From NCBI GenBank assembly GCA_041392805.1, contig JAWKLJ010000002.1:2371001-2435000 (forward strand): DNA of 64,000 nucleotides, read 5' to 3'. The notes below the pieces were generated by a model. The model had not been told where the DNA came from, did no database searches, and worked only from the letters and a program-made list of their open reading frames with translations. The stretch comes from Saprospiraceae bacterium. Lineage in GTDB: Bacteria; Bacteroidota; Bacteroidia; Chitinophagales; Saprospiraceae. The translations under genes were made by a program, and so were the position numbers. This document shows positions 1-8,835 of the stretch, piece by piece (within the stretch, counting starts at the first letter, position 1; every line of letters begins with the position of its first letter).

Positions 1-1
1 T

Positions 2-1321
2 TCCTATATCGTGGAATCTTTTCATTCCTATGCTCAGTCCAAGGAAATCCGAATACACTTTCTGACAGAACAAGATAAGATTTTAATGGATTATGATCCA
101 GACAAGATTCTGGCAATTGTTTCAAATCTCATGTCAAATGCCGTTAAATTCACAGGTGAAGGGGGAGATATTTATGTATCAGTAGACCAGAAAACTTGGG
201 AAAACTTCGAACAAGAGTCTTTAGTAATAAAGATTCGTGATACAGGAATAGGTATTCCAGCTGAAAAGCTACCTCATATTTTTGATCGATTTTACCAAGT
301 TGATGATGAAGCTACTCGTAAAGCAGAAGGTACAGGAATTGGACTAACGCTGACGAAAGAGCTAGTTAGGTTGGTGAATGGAGAGATAAAGGTAGAAAGT
401 ACAGTAGGGGAAAGTACTACATTTTTTGTTGTTTTACCGATCAATAGATCCACGAAATTAGCAGAAGATGGAGACAGATTGATTATAAAGGAAAAGGCCA
501 ATGCCTTTATTCCGTCAATAGCAAAGGACACTGATGTAATAATATTCAAAGAGGAAGACATTGAATTGCCATTGGTACTATTGGTTGAAGATAACAAGGA
601 TGTTCAAGCATTCCTTCAGACTTGTTTGAGGGATCGATATGAATTTATCGTGGCTTTTAATGGCCAACAAGGAATTGATCTTGCTTTGGACCGAGTTCCA
701 GATCTGATAATCAGTGATGTAATGATGCCCGAAAAAGATGGGTTTGAACTTACGGAAACGTTAAAAAGTAATTTTCTGACAAGCCATATCCCGATTATCT
801 TGCTAACGGCAAAAGCAGATATACAATCACGAATTGAAGGAATAAAGCATGGAGCAGATGTTTATTTAAATAAACCCTTCAATAAAGAAGAGCTTTTGGC
901 TTGGTCCCAAAAGCTAATCGAATTGCGAAAGATCCTTCAAGAAAGATATAGTGGGTTAAAAACTCTAATCCCAGTAGAAAACAAAGTAATTCAGCGAGAA
1001 GATGAATTCATACAGAAATTTACACGAATTGTTGAAGAACACATGGCTGATCCAGGTTTCGATATAACTTTTCTTGAGAAAAAGCTTAGGTTGTCTCGTA
1101 CTCAAATTCATCGGAAGCTAAAGGCTTTGACTGATTGTGCAACATCGGAAAACATAAATCTTATCCGGCTCCGAAACGCGAAACAGCTTCTAAATTCTAC
1201 AGAACTAAATATCTCAGAAATAGCCTATGAGGTAGGATTTAGTGATCCAGCATACTTCACAAAGCTCTTCACTAAAGCGTATGGTTATCCACCTAGTGAA
1301 GAAAGGAGGAGGAAGAAGTGA
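2..1321 (+). CDS. Hybrid two-component regulator, C-terminal part (HATPase, receiver, AraC HTH)
   Basis: The frame is already open at the left edge, so this is the 3' part of a longer gene. The visible part holds a histidine kinase ATPase domain with an N box (nt ~100-165), a DTGIGIP G1 box (~240) and a GTGIGLT G2 box (~330). A receiver domain follows (~565-920) with its acidic pair (VEDN) and a phosphoacceptor Asp in SDVMMP at nt 716-718. An AraC-type helix-turn-helix closes the protein (~1000-1310). This order is that of the Bacteroidota hybrid (HTCS-like) regulators, which usually sense an extracellular ligand through an N-terminal beta-propeller; that part lies outside the window. The target is unknown. 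The secreted-protein genes downstream start after a 400-bp gap, so direct regulation of them is only a guess. Confidence 0.9.
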   Translation, partial: SYIVESFHSYAQSKEIRIHFLTEQDKILMDYDPDKILAIVSNLMSNAVKFTGEGGDIYVSVDQKTWENFEQESLVIKIRDTGIGIPAEKLPHIFDRFYQVDDEATRKAEGTGIGLTLTKELVRLVNGEIKVESTVGESTTFFVVLPINRSTKLAEDGDRLIIKEKANAFIPSIAKDTDVIIFKEEDIELPLVLLVEDNKDVQAFLQTCLRDRYEFIVAFNGQQGIDLALDRVPDLIISDVMMPEKDGFELTETLKSNFLTSHIPIILLTAKADIQSRIEGIKHGADVYLNKPFNKEELLAWSQKLIELRKILQERYSGLKTLIPVENKVIQREDEFIQKFTRIVEEHMADPGFDITFLEKKLRLSRTQIHRKLKALTDCATSENINLIRLRNAKQLLNSTELNISEIAYEVGFSDPAYFTKLFTKAYGYPPSEERRRKK

Positions 1322-1735
1322 AAAGCCCTCCTCTTCTAACCAAAAACGGATGTATTGCACTCTTCTTAGTTACTCTCCAAAGAATCGATAATAAGTCTCT
1401 CTAAATTTTTTGGGAAGCTTACACTGTTTATGCAATAAATGCAACGATTAAGTTTTTGATTATTAGTTAATTATCCTATATTTTCCCTGTTCTTGTGCAA
1501 CAATATTCCAAGAATTCCTAATCCTAGGTGCAACAATATTCGAGGGATTTATCAAAATTTTCCAAGAGGTCAAGCTCCTATTACCCCCACCTTTGTGATG
1601 TCAGAACTAGTTCCGTAATCCGCTATCTGATTTCTTTGAATTCTTATAGAACGCTCAAGTTTTCGGGTATGCAGTTAAAACATGGCTACATTCCATTTGT
1701 AGCTAATTTAATAACCATTTAGAAAATTTTAAAAG
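1322..1735. other. Intergenic gap, AT-rich
   Basis: The stretch between the regulator and the crystallin-like gene. A 64-codon open frame at 1528-1722 has no signal peptide, no domain and no likely ribosome site, and I do not treat it as a gene. The upstream control region of the following gene is probably here, but I see no clear promoter box. Confidence 0.5.
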
Positions 1736-2665
1736 ATGAAAAATTCAATGTTTAAAGCCACAATAATTATGATCGTGGTGATTTTAACTGGTCAATTTGT
1801 AATAGCTCAAGATCAAACTGTACAACTATTCAGTAGGCCATATTATAAAGGAGAGGGCATTAAATTGAAGCAAGGCGTTTATCGAAAGTCCGAATTAAAA
1901 AATCTGAAATATTTAGTTTCTGCCAAAATCCCAGAGGGTTTGATGATTGCTGTTCACCCTGAAGATAATTTCAATGGTAAAGGAATTGTTGTTAGAGCTG
2001 ACATGACAAACGTTCCACAATTTCCTTTTAAAGTTGGTTCAGTTCGAGTGATTAATGTAGTTGATTACGCAGTAAGATCAGCGCTTAATGGAGGTGGTGG
2101 AACTCGAATTCGAGTATGTGGTGATTACTTTTATATTAAAGGTATCACAAGCAAACATGTAGAAGGCTCAAAAGTAAAACTGGAAGGGCGTATTGAACAC
2201 CATTTGACGTGGCGCTTTGATGACAAGATCTATTATCAAGTTGAACTTAATAACAACGAAATTACAGATCTTAAGTTAAAATTTGAGGCAGGAGGTTTAT
2301 CCAAGATTGCAGGTCCTGTTTTAGGGTATATTGCCAAAATAATCCCGGGGGGAGTTATCACTGGTGGTATGCTCGGAGATGTATATGAAACATTGGGTAA
2401 TCATCTTGATGCTGGCTGGAAACGTGCTTCGGGGACTTTGATTTCAGCAATGGCTATTCAAATATCTGAGGAAATGATAGGAACGTCGGCCAGTTCTCAG
2501 GCAATAAAGAGATCTCAGAAACCGAACTCAAATGTGGTTAATAAAATACCAAACCAAAGACCTTCTGTCTGGATACTGAATGGTAAAGACAGGCAGGAAG
2601 TAGAAAATGATCCTTCAAAAAAACTCAAAGTACCACCCCGCAGCAGAAATAAAAATCAGCAATAA
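1736..2665 (+). CDS. Exported beta/gamma-crystallin-like protein
   Basis: A protein of 309 residues starting at ATG 1736, with a clear signal peptide (hydrophobic stretch ending in VIAQ near residue 24). Residues ~28-105 resemble a beta/gamma-crystallin unit: a first motif with VQLFSRPYYKGEG and a second with SAKIPEGLMIAVHPE, then NFNGKG and SVRV, the usual spacing of paired Greek-key motifs. The middle (~150-250) is unassigned; it includes a glycine-rich hydrophobic patch near 195-220. The C-terminus is basic and Asn-rich. Bacterial crystallin-like domains often bind calcium and stabilise exported proteins, but no activity can be read here. It is the first of six codirectional genes for exported proteins. 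The crystallin call is moderate; export is confident. Confidence 0.6.
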   Translation: MKNSMFKATIIMIVVILTGQFVIAQDQTVQLFSRPYYKGEGIKLKQGVYRKSELKNLKYLVSAKIPEGLMIAVHPEDNFNGKGIVVRADMTNVPQFPFKVGSVRVINVVDYAVRSALNGGGGTRIRVCGDYFYIKGITSKHVEGSKVKLEGRIEHHLTWRFDDKIYYQVELNNNEITDLKLKFEAGGLSKIAGPVLGYIAKIIPGGVITGGMLGDVYETLGNHLDAGWKRASGTLISAMAIQISEEMIGTSASSQAIKRSQKPNSNVVNKIPNQRPSVWILNGKDRQEVENDPSKKLKVPPRSRNKNQQ

Positions 2666-2906
2666 CAAATAGGTATACATGAGGTCATTCCGAATTTATT
2701 TACGAAGGTAATTACTTTGATTTTTGGGGTGTAGAGAGGTATTGGAGAGGTAAAGTTAGTTGAGAGAGTCTACATTTGGCTCCCCAGCACCTCTAAAGGT
2801 CAATTATTTCTAAGTGTTAACAAACTTTCTGAGTATAACCTACAAAATTCGGGATGAACTCATGGAATGCCAAATCTCAACTCGTATTTCCAAAAACAAT
2901 TTCGTG

Positions 2907-4094
2907 ATGAAAACAATTTGCATTTTAATCAATATTATAGGTTTTGTAGTTAATCTAGATGCCCAGTTGGAGAAGCAAGTAGATTGGTTTTTTGGATTAG
3001 ATCAGGCAGGCATCCAAATTAAATGGAAACTTCCAATGGAGGAGTTGGTCTATACTGAGGATGGATGGTCTAAAGTTGAACTAACCATTCAAACAGAGAC
3101 ACCTAAATCCGAATTGATCTTTCGACTTCTGAATAACGGTGGGGTGCTTCAACAAGGACAAAAGGCCGATGTGGTTCCCAAATATCAGGATGTCAACTTG
3201 ATTACTTTTCAAAATAGCATTTGGCTACCATATGAATCAAATGAATTGGTCCTTCAAGTACTAGATAAAAATAAAAATGTCCTAAAGTCTTCATCCCCAA
3301 AGACTTTTATTAAAGGTGCTTTGAAGACAAATGAGGATAAACGTCCTAATTTGTACCTTTTGGCGATCGGTGTTCCATTTATTGATCTTAAGTATACCAT
3401 CGAAGATGCCAAAGACTTTGTTGGTATTTTCAACACACAGGGAGGAATTCAACCTGATAAGCTTTATAAGGAAGTTCATTCTAAACTAGTGATTGGTAGT
3501 GCAGCAAATGCCTATAATATTTCCAAGTCAATCCTTAATCTTCAAGAAATGTATTATGAAGGTAGAATTCAAAAGAATGATGTAGTAATGTTGTTCATAT
3601 CTTCTCATGGCGGCTTTGATGCAAATGGGGAATTGATTATTAAAGGATATGGGTACAATCCAGAGAACTCGAAATCAGGCATTGAGTATAAGCAAATTCT
3701 AAATTGGCTAGTTCCTATTCAAGCACAAAAGATAATTTTCCTTGATGCATGTCATAGTGGAGGTATTAGTCAATTTTTCACCGAATTGAGTCAGAATAAG
3801 GGCATCACTATTGTAGCCTCCTGTAAAGCAGAGCAATTGGCCTTTGAAGACGATCAATGGAAAAACGGCGCATTTACTGAAGGTATTCATCGAGGACTGG
3901 CTGGAATGCAAGCGGTGGAGAAAGGTAAGCCAGGGATTACAGTTGGAGGGTTGGTCAATTTTCTTAGCCGAGAGGTTCCATCTATAGTGCAAGAAACGAA
4001 AGACAAGAGCAGAAAAATCCTTTTTAGCCAAACTCCGGTCTTGATTAGCAATAAAGACGCAAATATTGTGATCTACCGAGTTGGCCAAAAATAA
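2907..4094 (+). CDS. Exported caspase-like (C14 family) cysteine peptidase
   Basis: The frame is open from 2814, but the ATG at 2907 is chosen because it begins a good signal peptide (MKTICILINIIGFVVNLDAQ), giving 395 residues. Residues ~35-150 form an N-terminal beta-rich part. A peptidase C14 (caspase/metacaspase) domain follows: a nucleus LLAIGVPF with an acidic helix EDAKDF, the catalytic His in FISSHGG (His234) and the catalytic Cys in LDACHSGG (Cys282). Both residues of the dyad are present, so the enzyme may be active; the family cleaves after Arg/Lys or Asp. Having a signal peptide, it should act in the periplasm or outside, unlike the cytoplasmic caspase-like effectors of defence systems. 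The next gene follows 13 bp after the stop, suggesting co-transcription. Confidence 0.85.
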   Translation: MKTICILINIIGFVVNLDAQLEKQVDWFFGLDQAGIQIKWKLPMEELVYTEDGWSKVELTIQTETPKSELIFRLLNNGGVLQQGQKADVVPKYQDVNLITFQNSIWLPYESNELVLQVLDKNKNVLKSSSPKTFIKGALKTNEDKRPNLYLLAIGVPFIDLKYTIEDAKDFVGIFNTQGGIQPDKLYKEVHSKLVIGSAANAYNISKSILNLQEMYYEGRIQKNDVVMLFISSHGGFDANGELIIKGYGYNPENSKSGIEYKQILNWLVPIQAQKIIFLDACHSGGISQFFTELSQNKGITIVASCKAEQLAFEDDQWKNGAFTEGIHRGLAGMQAVEKGKPGITVGGLVNFLSREVPSIVQETKDKSRKILFSQTPVLISNKDANIVIYRVGQK

Positions 4095-4107
4095 TAAAAC
4101 CTATGCA

Positions 4108-4923
4108 ATGAGAACAATATATTTTGTCGCTATAACAATATGTTTTCTGATTAATTTTGCCAGCCTTAGCGCACAACAAGGTAATGTCGCCATTACAGAT
4201 TTTCATCCAGATTTTGAGCACAAATCTGTAGTTGTGGAATACACTATATTTCCAATCGGGCAATATCGTCAATTTAACGTTAATTTGGTTGGCACTTTAA
4301 ATGGCAAAAAGCTTGACATACGCAGTTTTGCTGTAAATAGTAATCGAAATGTAAAGGCTGGAAAAAAAAATTTGATTTGGTATCCGCAAAAAGATGGTTA
4401 TACAACGATCAAGGGGATACTACAATTGTCTATCGTATGTTCTAATCCACTAGATTGGGATATGGACGGAATACCCAACAATAGTGATCCAAGACCCTAC
4501 AGCGAAGATTCATATCGGACACTTATCCGACTCCCCTTGCTAATGAAATGGAAAATTGGGTCTGGCTTTACTATTGGGTCTGGACTGATCGTTCTTGGAG
4601 GCACTGAAATGTGGAAGGCGAGTAGAGGAAAAGCTTACCAATTATTTAAGAACTATACTAATCCCATTGATCCGGTATTCCCAGAAAATGGGTTTAAGGA
4701 TAGACAGGCAGCCTACGAACAGGGAAATCAAAAATACAAAGATGGGCAATATGTACTGTATTCAGGAATAGGAATCTTATTAACTTCAGTTGTGGTATGG
4801 CTGGATCAAAAAGAAAAGTCTAAGAAGAAAGCTGAAGAACTTCTGAAGAATTTCGAAATCAGGCCATACACTAGCTCTTCAATCGATATGCCTCTAGGTG
4901 TTCAATTAATTCATAAATTTTAA
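4108..4923 (+). CDS. Exported protein with Asp-rich loop and two hydrophobic helices, unknown function
   Basis: An in-frame ATG at 4081 overlaps the caspase gene; ATG 4108 is preferred because it starts a signal peptide (MRTIYFVAITICFLINFASLSAQ). The product has 271 residues. Residues ~20-110 look like a small beta-sandwich domain. A short Asp-rich segment (WDMDGIPNNSDPRP) near residue 125 resembles a single thrombospondin type 3 calcium loop. Two hydrophobic segments (~155-173 and ~225-245) flank a region with GKAYQLFKNYTNP and could sit in the inner membrane. A basic KEKSKKK stretch follows the second. It lies 13 bp after the caspase gene and 11 bp before the next gene, so the three are probably one operon. 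I do not recognise the family. Confidence 0.7.
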   Translation: MRTIYFVAITICFLINFASLSAQQGNVAITDFHPDFEHKSVVVEYTIFPIGQYRQFNVNLVGTLNGKKLDIRSFAVNSNRNVKAGKKNLIWYPQKDGYTTIKGILQLSIVCSNPLDWDMDGIPNNSDPRPYSEDSYRTLIRLPLLMKWKIGSGFTIGSGLIVLGGTEMWKASRGKAYQLFKNYTNPIDPVFPENGFKDRQAAYEQGNQKYKDGQYVLYSGIGILLTSVVVWLDQKEKSKKKAEELLKNFEIRPYTSSSIDMPLGVQLIHKF

Positions 4924-4934
4924 ATCCTAAAGAA

Positions 4935-5540
4935 ATGAGAACTTTATTATTTCCAAAAGTACTTTTTCTAGTAATGAGTTTAATATTTATTGACTCAGTT
5001 AAAGCAATTTCACAATCGAGAACCAATCCGTTGGAGATTGTATTGAACTCAGATTTTATAGAGAGCTTTGATGCCCTTAGGAAACAAGCTGAAGAGATGG
5101 TATCAGAGGTCAAAATGGTAGAACAATATAGTGCTGAAGAAATGGAGGACCTGATGGTCTCCTACAATCTCACAGCTCAGTATTTCAATGAAGTTTTATA
5201 CAATGTGAAAGATATTCTGTTAAGCAGAGATCGCAGAAAATACTTCTTTGGTAACAATGGCAAACATGTTGCGGACTTTCATAAGGTAGTAGAAGCTGAT
5301 CTAATACGAGCGGAGCGGTATTTTCAAAATGAATTTAGGAAGAAGTACTTAAATTTGGTGTCAAATGATATGACTGTTGATCTTTTTGTAAGGGAACTCT
5401 GGACGATTTTAGAGAACACCCTTCCTATAGTAATTAATCTATTTTACCAGATACAAGAAAATCTGAATGAAAATAGTAAACAAGTTCTTGACAAAGAGCT
5501 TATTGAAAAGCATAGGTTTAAGGTATGGGAAGAGCTCTAG
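4935..5540 (+). CDS. Exported helical protein, unknown function
   Basis: A 201-residue protein starting at ATG 4935, eleven bases after the preceding stop. The N-terminus is a signal peptide (hydrophobic VLFLVMSLIFIDSV, cleavage probably near Ala25). The rest is charged and almost wholly helical, with likely coiled-coil stretches rich in Glu and Lys (residues ~45-75 and ~110-140) and no cysteine pair or catalytic motif. Its place at the end of the caspase cluster suggests a partner or chaperone for one of those exported proteins, but this is inference only. A GC hairpin 60 bp downstream may end the transcript. Confidence 0.65.
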   Translation: MRTLLFPKVLFLVMSLIFIDSVKAISQSRTNPLEIVLNSDFIESFDALRKQAEEMVSEVKMVEQYSAEEMEDLMVSYNLTAQYFNEVLYNVKDILLSRDRRKYFFGNNGKHVADFHKVVEADLIRAERYFQNEFRKKYLNLVSNDMTVDLFVRELWTILENTLPIVINLFYQIQENLNENSKQVLDKELIEKHRFKVWEEL

Positions 5541-5601
5541 AATAAATTGAATCAGTCCTTTAACCATATACTAATAACATCTAGGAAAGAAGGGCAAGGA
5601 G

Positions 5602-5623
5602 GCTCCAATTGTTTGATTGGAGC
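5602..5623 (+). terminator. Hairpin downstream of the caspase cluster
   Basis: An 8-bp perfect stem (GCTCCAAT/ATTGGAGC) with a 6-base loop, about 60 bp after the stop at 5540 and followed by a moderately T-rich stretch. Weaker complementary flanks (AAGGA/TCCTT) extend it. A plausible but not classical intrinsic terminator. Confidence 0.45.
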
Positions 5624-5667
5624 TTCAATTTCCTTCCTTGGATTTGTTAAGTGAATTCAGAGAGTGG

Positions 5668-5830
5668 TAAGTTCCAGGACAAATTAAATCACATATTATC
5701 TTGAGCGGCTTTCCGTTCTATGCATCGTTAAAAAGCCTCATCGATGCCCCGCATCGCCTGCGTTTTTTGCCTTGCCTAGAACAAAAAACCATCTCAATAT
5801 AATGGTAACATAATTTTGTCCAGGAACTTA
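5668..5830. repeat. 163-bp palindromic element A, copy 1 (MITE-like)
   Basis: The whole element is one long imperfect palindrome: the left end TAAGTTCCAGGACAAA is mirrored by the right end TTTTGTCCAGGAACTTA, and the inner arms (TTGAGCGGCTTTCCGTTCT against AGAACAAAAAACCATCTCAA) also pair. A second copy of the same length and orientation is at 8064-8226, about 95% identical by eye. It codes for nothing and ends 40 bp before the papain-like gene. A non-autonomous transposable element with inverted ends is the likely explanation; no obvious target duplication is seen. Confidence 0.8.
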
Positions 5831-5869
5831 TTTCGAGCATTATTTTCTAACCTCTTAAACCTCCAATCG

Positions 5870-7288
5870 ATGCGTATTTTCTTTTTTATAATTTTTTTTC
5901 TATTATCATTTTTGTTGCAAGGTCAAAATTTACGGACTATGGGATTGGTTTTTGATGATTCTACCTATTACCAAATCCCAAAGAAACGGAATTTACCAAT
6001 TGGTACTAAGTCCTACAAAAGTGACATTTCTACCGTTACAAAAATTGACTTAAAACCATATTGTCCATTGCCTGGTGATCAGGGGGAATTTGGCTCTTGT
6101 GTTGGCTGGGCCGCAGGATACGCCGCTTTGACAATTTCAGATATTCTGGCATCGGATTCAATACTTACAGTAGATCAAATAACAAGGAGAGCTTACTCTC
6201 CTTTATTCCTTTATAACCAAGCGAAGATTAGTGATTCTATTTGCAATTCCGGGGCAAGAATTATTGAAGTCCTTGAATTAATGAAAGAAAAAGGGAGTGT
6301 CCTTTTCGACCAGTTTGATATTAATAATCCCGATTGTCAAGTTTTACCCCAAAAAGGGCATTATCGCTTTGCAAAAGAACATAGAATTTCTAAATACTAT
6401 AAGGTTTTTGATCTGGAAGAGCAGAATATAAATAAAGTCAATGCTACAAAGTTAAGCTTAATTGAGAGAAAGCCAGTAATAGTTGGATTGGAGTTACCAG
6501 CAAGTTTTCTTCAGATTAAATTTGGTGACAAGTTCTGGTATCCTTCTATCGGAGATTCTTCCTATATCATAGGTGGACATGCAATGGTTGTTATCGGGTA
6601 TGACGACGAAAAAAGAGCTTTTGAAGTAATTAATAGCTGGGGGCCATACTGGGGAAATAATGGCTTCATCTGGATTCGATATCATGATTTTGCTAGATAT
6701 TGTAAATACGGGTTTCAGTTAATTTTAGATAAAAAAAACACTACCAGAGAACCAGAAAAAAGTGGATTTGATTTCTTCGATGTTACAAGGAGCATAATCA
6801 AACCTACAGAGTTAATTACCTTCTGGAACGGTATTTTTTATGAATTCAAACATTCTATTCCCTTAGGATCAAAGCTTCAGATCAGTGCCAAAGAAGTTCC
6901 TGCTGGCAGCTATATTTATGTTTTAAATATAGAACCTACAGGGCAAGTATCTTTGCTTTATCCAAGAATGCAAAGAGGAGGTTTCATTCCAACGGATTTC
7001 ACAAAACTTGCTATACCTGGTGAAGACTTTCTGGTTCAATTTAACAAACCAGGCTTGGAGACAATTTGTTTTCTACAAGGTCGATACCCAATACTTGATA
7101 TTCAAGCAAAATTGGAGCAATTGAATAAAAGAGAAGTCATTGCTCCTTGGTCGCAGATATTAAACGTTTTTGATGACCGTTTGGTCATGTTAAAGAACAT
7201 TCGTTACACGAAAAACAAGATTGAAGCATTTGGATATTTGCAAGAGTTCGATTTACTGCCCTTTTTGGTACAGATAGAAGTAAAATAG
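5870..7288 (+). CDS. Exported papain-like (C1A) cysteine protease with C-terminal DUF4384-like domain
   Basis: The frame is open from 5816, but that start lies inside the palindromic element; ATG 5870 begins a strong signal peptide (MRIFFFIIFFLLSFLLQGQ) and is preferred, giving 472 residues. The peptidase domain shows the full papain set: oxyanion Gln71 and catalytic Cys77 in DQGEFGSCVGWA, His237 in GGHAMVVIGYD and Asn255 in NSWGPYWGNNGF. From about residue 320 a second domain begins that resembles DUF4384 (GSYIYVLNIEPTGQVSLLYP, a pattern seen with exported peptidases). The protein should act in the periplasm or at the surface. Its substrate is unknown. It forms a pair with the FISUMP gene 45 bp downstream, and the pair is bracketed by two copies of element A. 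Confidence 0.85.
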   Translation: MRIFFFIIFFLLSFLLQGQNLRTMGLVFDDSTYYQIPKKRNLPIGTKSYKSDISTVTKIDLKPYCPLPGDQGEFGSCVGWAAGYAALTISDILASDSILTVDQITRRAYSPLFLYNQAKISDSICNSGARIIEVLELMKEKGSVLFDQFDINNPDCQVLPQKGHYRFAKEHRISKYYKVFDLEEQNINKVNATKLSLIERKPVIVGLELPASFLQIKFGDKFWYPSIGDSSYIIGGHAMVVIGYDDEKRAFEVINSWGPYWGNNGFIWIRYHDFARYCKYGFQLILDKKNTTREPEKSGFDFFDVTRSIIKPTELITFWNGIFYEFKHSIPLGSKLQISAKEVPAGSYIYVLNIEPTGQVSLLYPRMQRGGFIPTDFTKLAIPGEDFLVQFNKPGLETICFLQGRYPILDIQAKLEQLNKREVIAPWSQILNVFDDRLVMLKNIRYTKNKIEAFGYLQEFDLLPFLVQIEVK

Positions 7289-7333
7289 AATAAATATAAT
7301 TTTTTCAGTCTGTTCACTTAAAAAACTAAACCA

Positions 7334-7999
7334 ATGAAATTTCTTAAAATGTCCCCAATCGGATTATGTATTGCTATAATTCTTTGTAGTTGCAGTCTAG
7401 CCGAAATTTCTGATAATCCTATTAACGTTAATGAGCTCCCTTCTCCTTTTTATGATGAAAGAGGAAAAGGATATACATATCCAGTAGTTAAGATCGGTCA
7501 ACAATATTGGATGGCTGAGAATCTTCAATTGGAAACAGTATCTAGTATTTGTTACCTTGAGGATGTATCAAATTGTAAAATATATGGCCGCCTGTATAGT
7601 AGTCCCACAGATTTGTGCCCTACTGGTTGGCATGTCCCTACTGATGAAGACTGGCAAGACCTCTTTGATCACCTTGGAGGAAAAAGCTTGGCTGGCGGAA
7701 AGTTGAAATCGGTTTCTGATTATTGGGATCGACCCAATGCAGGTGCTACAAATATTAGTGGGTTCAATGCTCTTCCTGGTGGATTTGCGCGAACTTTCCT
7801 TAACAATTTTCAAGTAAGAACGGAGTTTAAGGAAATGAATAGAGAGGCTAGATTTTGGACTGCTACACAATCTTCTCAGGCTAAAACCTTTAGACATTTC
7901 AGCCTTTCAGTAAGAAGTATGGGGGTTAAAAAGGTCGACTCGACATGGGAGAACTTCCCGATTGAATTTTATTCATGCCGGTGTGTCATGGATCAATGA
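7334..7999 (+). CDS. FISUMP-domain lipoprotein
   Basis: A 221-residue protein from ATG 7334. The N-terminus is a lipoprotein signal (hydrophobic IGLCIAIILCSCS with a lipobox-like cysteine at residues 18-20). The body matches the Fibrobacter succinogenes major paralogous domain: KIGQQYWMAENL, then LCPTGWHVPTDEDWQDL, a Gly/Asn-rich centre, ISGFNALPGGFA, FWTAT and a C-terminal CRCV. These domains are common surface lipoproteins in Bacteroidota and are related to C-type-lectin/FGE-like folds. Function is unknown; adhesion or ligand binding is usual speculation. It is 45 bp after the papain-like gene and probably co-transcribed with it. Confidence 0.85.
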   Translation: MKFLKMSPIGLCIAIILCSCSLAEISDNPINVNELPSPFYDERGKGYTYPVVKIGQQYWMAENLQLETVSSICYLEDVSNCKIYGRLYSSPTDLCPTGWHVPTDEDWQDLFDHLGGKSLAGGKLKSVSDYWDRPNAGATNISGFNALPGGFARTFLNNFQVRTEFKEMNREARFWTATQSSQAKTFRHFSLSVRSMGVKKVDSTWENFPIEFYSCRCVMDQ

Positions 8000-8063
8000 A
8001 GCAAAACCCATAAATTTTTCTAATCTTGATTTAAGTTGTATTGTTGAATACATATATTTATAG

Positions 8064-8226
8064 TAAGTTCCAGGACAAATTAAATCACATATTATCTTGA
8101 GTGGTTTTCCGTGCTATGCATCGTCAAAAAGCCTCGTCGATGCCCTGCATCGCCTGCGTTTTTTGCCTTGCCTAGAACAAAAAACCATCTCAATATAATG
8201 GTAACATAATTTTGTCCTGGAACTTA
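8064..8226. repeat. 163-bp palindromic element A, copy 2 (MITE-like)
   Basis: Same length and orientation as 5668-5830. Here the outer ends are a perfect inverted repeat (TAAGTTCCAGGACAAA and its complement). It begins 64 bp after the FISUMP stop. Differences from copy 1 are scattered single bases. Copies 1 and 2 together bracket the papain-like and FISUMP genes. Confidence 0.8.
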
Positions 8227-8835
8227 AACGGAAATATGAAATGAATCAAAAAAAATATTATGCGGTCAGTTAAAACTCTGATCGCTACTATGGTTCATGT
8301 GGGTTTTTATTCCCACATGGGTTTCCAAATTTTATTTGTGTATGCAACAATGTCAACTTGGCTTCAAATGGTATTTTATATCATACAACGAGTAGTAGGT
8401 CTTTCGATAGTGCTGCATCTTACAAAGATGAGCAACACTCACCAAACTAAAATCTTCGGCTAAAGGCGAGGGGTTTTCCCTCATTCCACAGTGAGACATA
8501 ATTAGATATTTAAAAAATCGTGCAAAAAGGTGAGGCCCTGGAGCTTGGGGCTCCAGGGTAATAGATTGGTTTTCATTTGGTGAGTTGGGAGATAGGAGTG
8601 ATCAGAGAGAGTGGTTGGAAAGGGTGGGGTGTTGATCAAAAAAGAAAAGGAGATGGTCACTGGTTGGTTGCAATGACTATCTCCTCGATGATAGTAATTT
8701 ATGGGATTTTTTTTGGGGATGCAAGTTTTGGGGAGATAGGGGGAGATGTGGTGAGAATGGAATGGAGTATTTCCATGGCGGTGCCATGGGGAAGGATGTT
8801 GTTGTCCTTCAGACAACTGGAGGGGTGAGAGGAAT
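8227..8835. other. Decayed intergenic sequence with hairpins
   Basis: No intact gene. 8286-8490 contains short open pieces in two plus frames; one ends in GEGFSLI and, with a frameshift, faintly recalls a FISUMP C-terminus, so it may be a dead paralogue (weak). Hairpins: CATGTGGG/CCCACATG at 8296-8319, and a 9-bp CCCTGGAGC/GCTCCAGGG stem at 8536-8558. The latter sits just inside an orphan minus-strand ATG (8576) with the CCAAATGAAAAC start context also seen near 19 and 20-21 kb. Confidence 0.45.

Noticed and set aside
1528..1722. 64-codon frame upstream of the crystallin-like gene
   Set aside because: No ribosome site, no domain, and low-complexity aromatic/Ser composition.
2814..7999. Caspase cluster as a cytoplasmic abortive-infection system
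   Set aside because: All products have signal peptides, so they act outside the cytoplasm; no sensor or nucleotide-binding partner is present.
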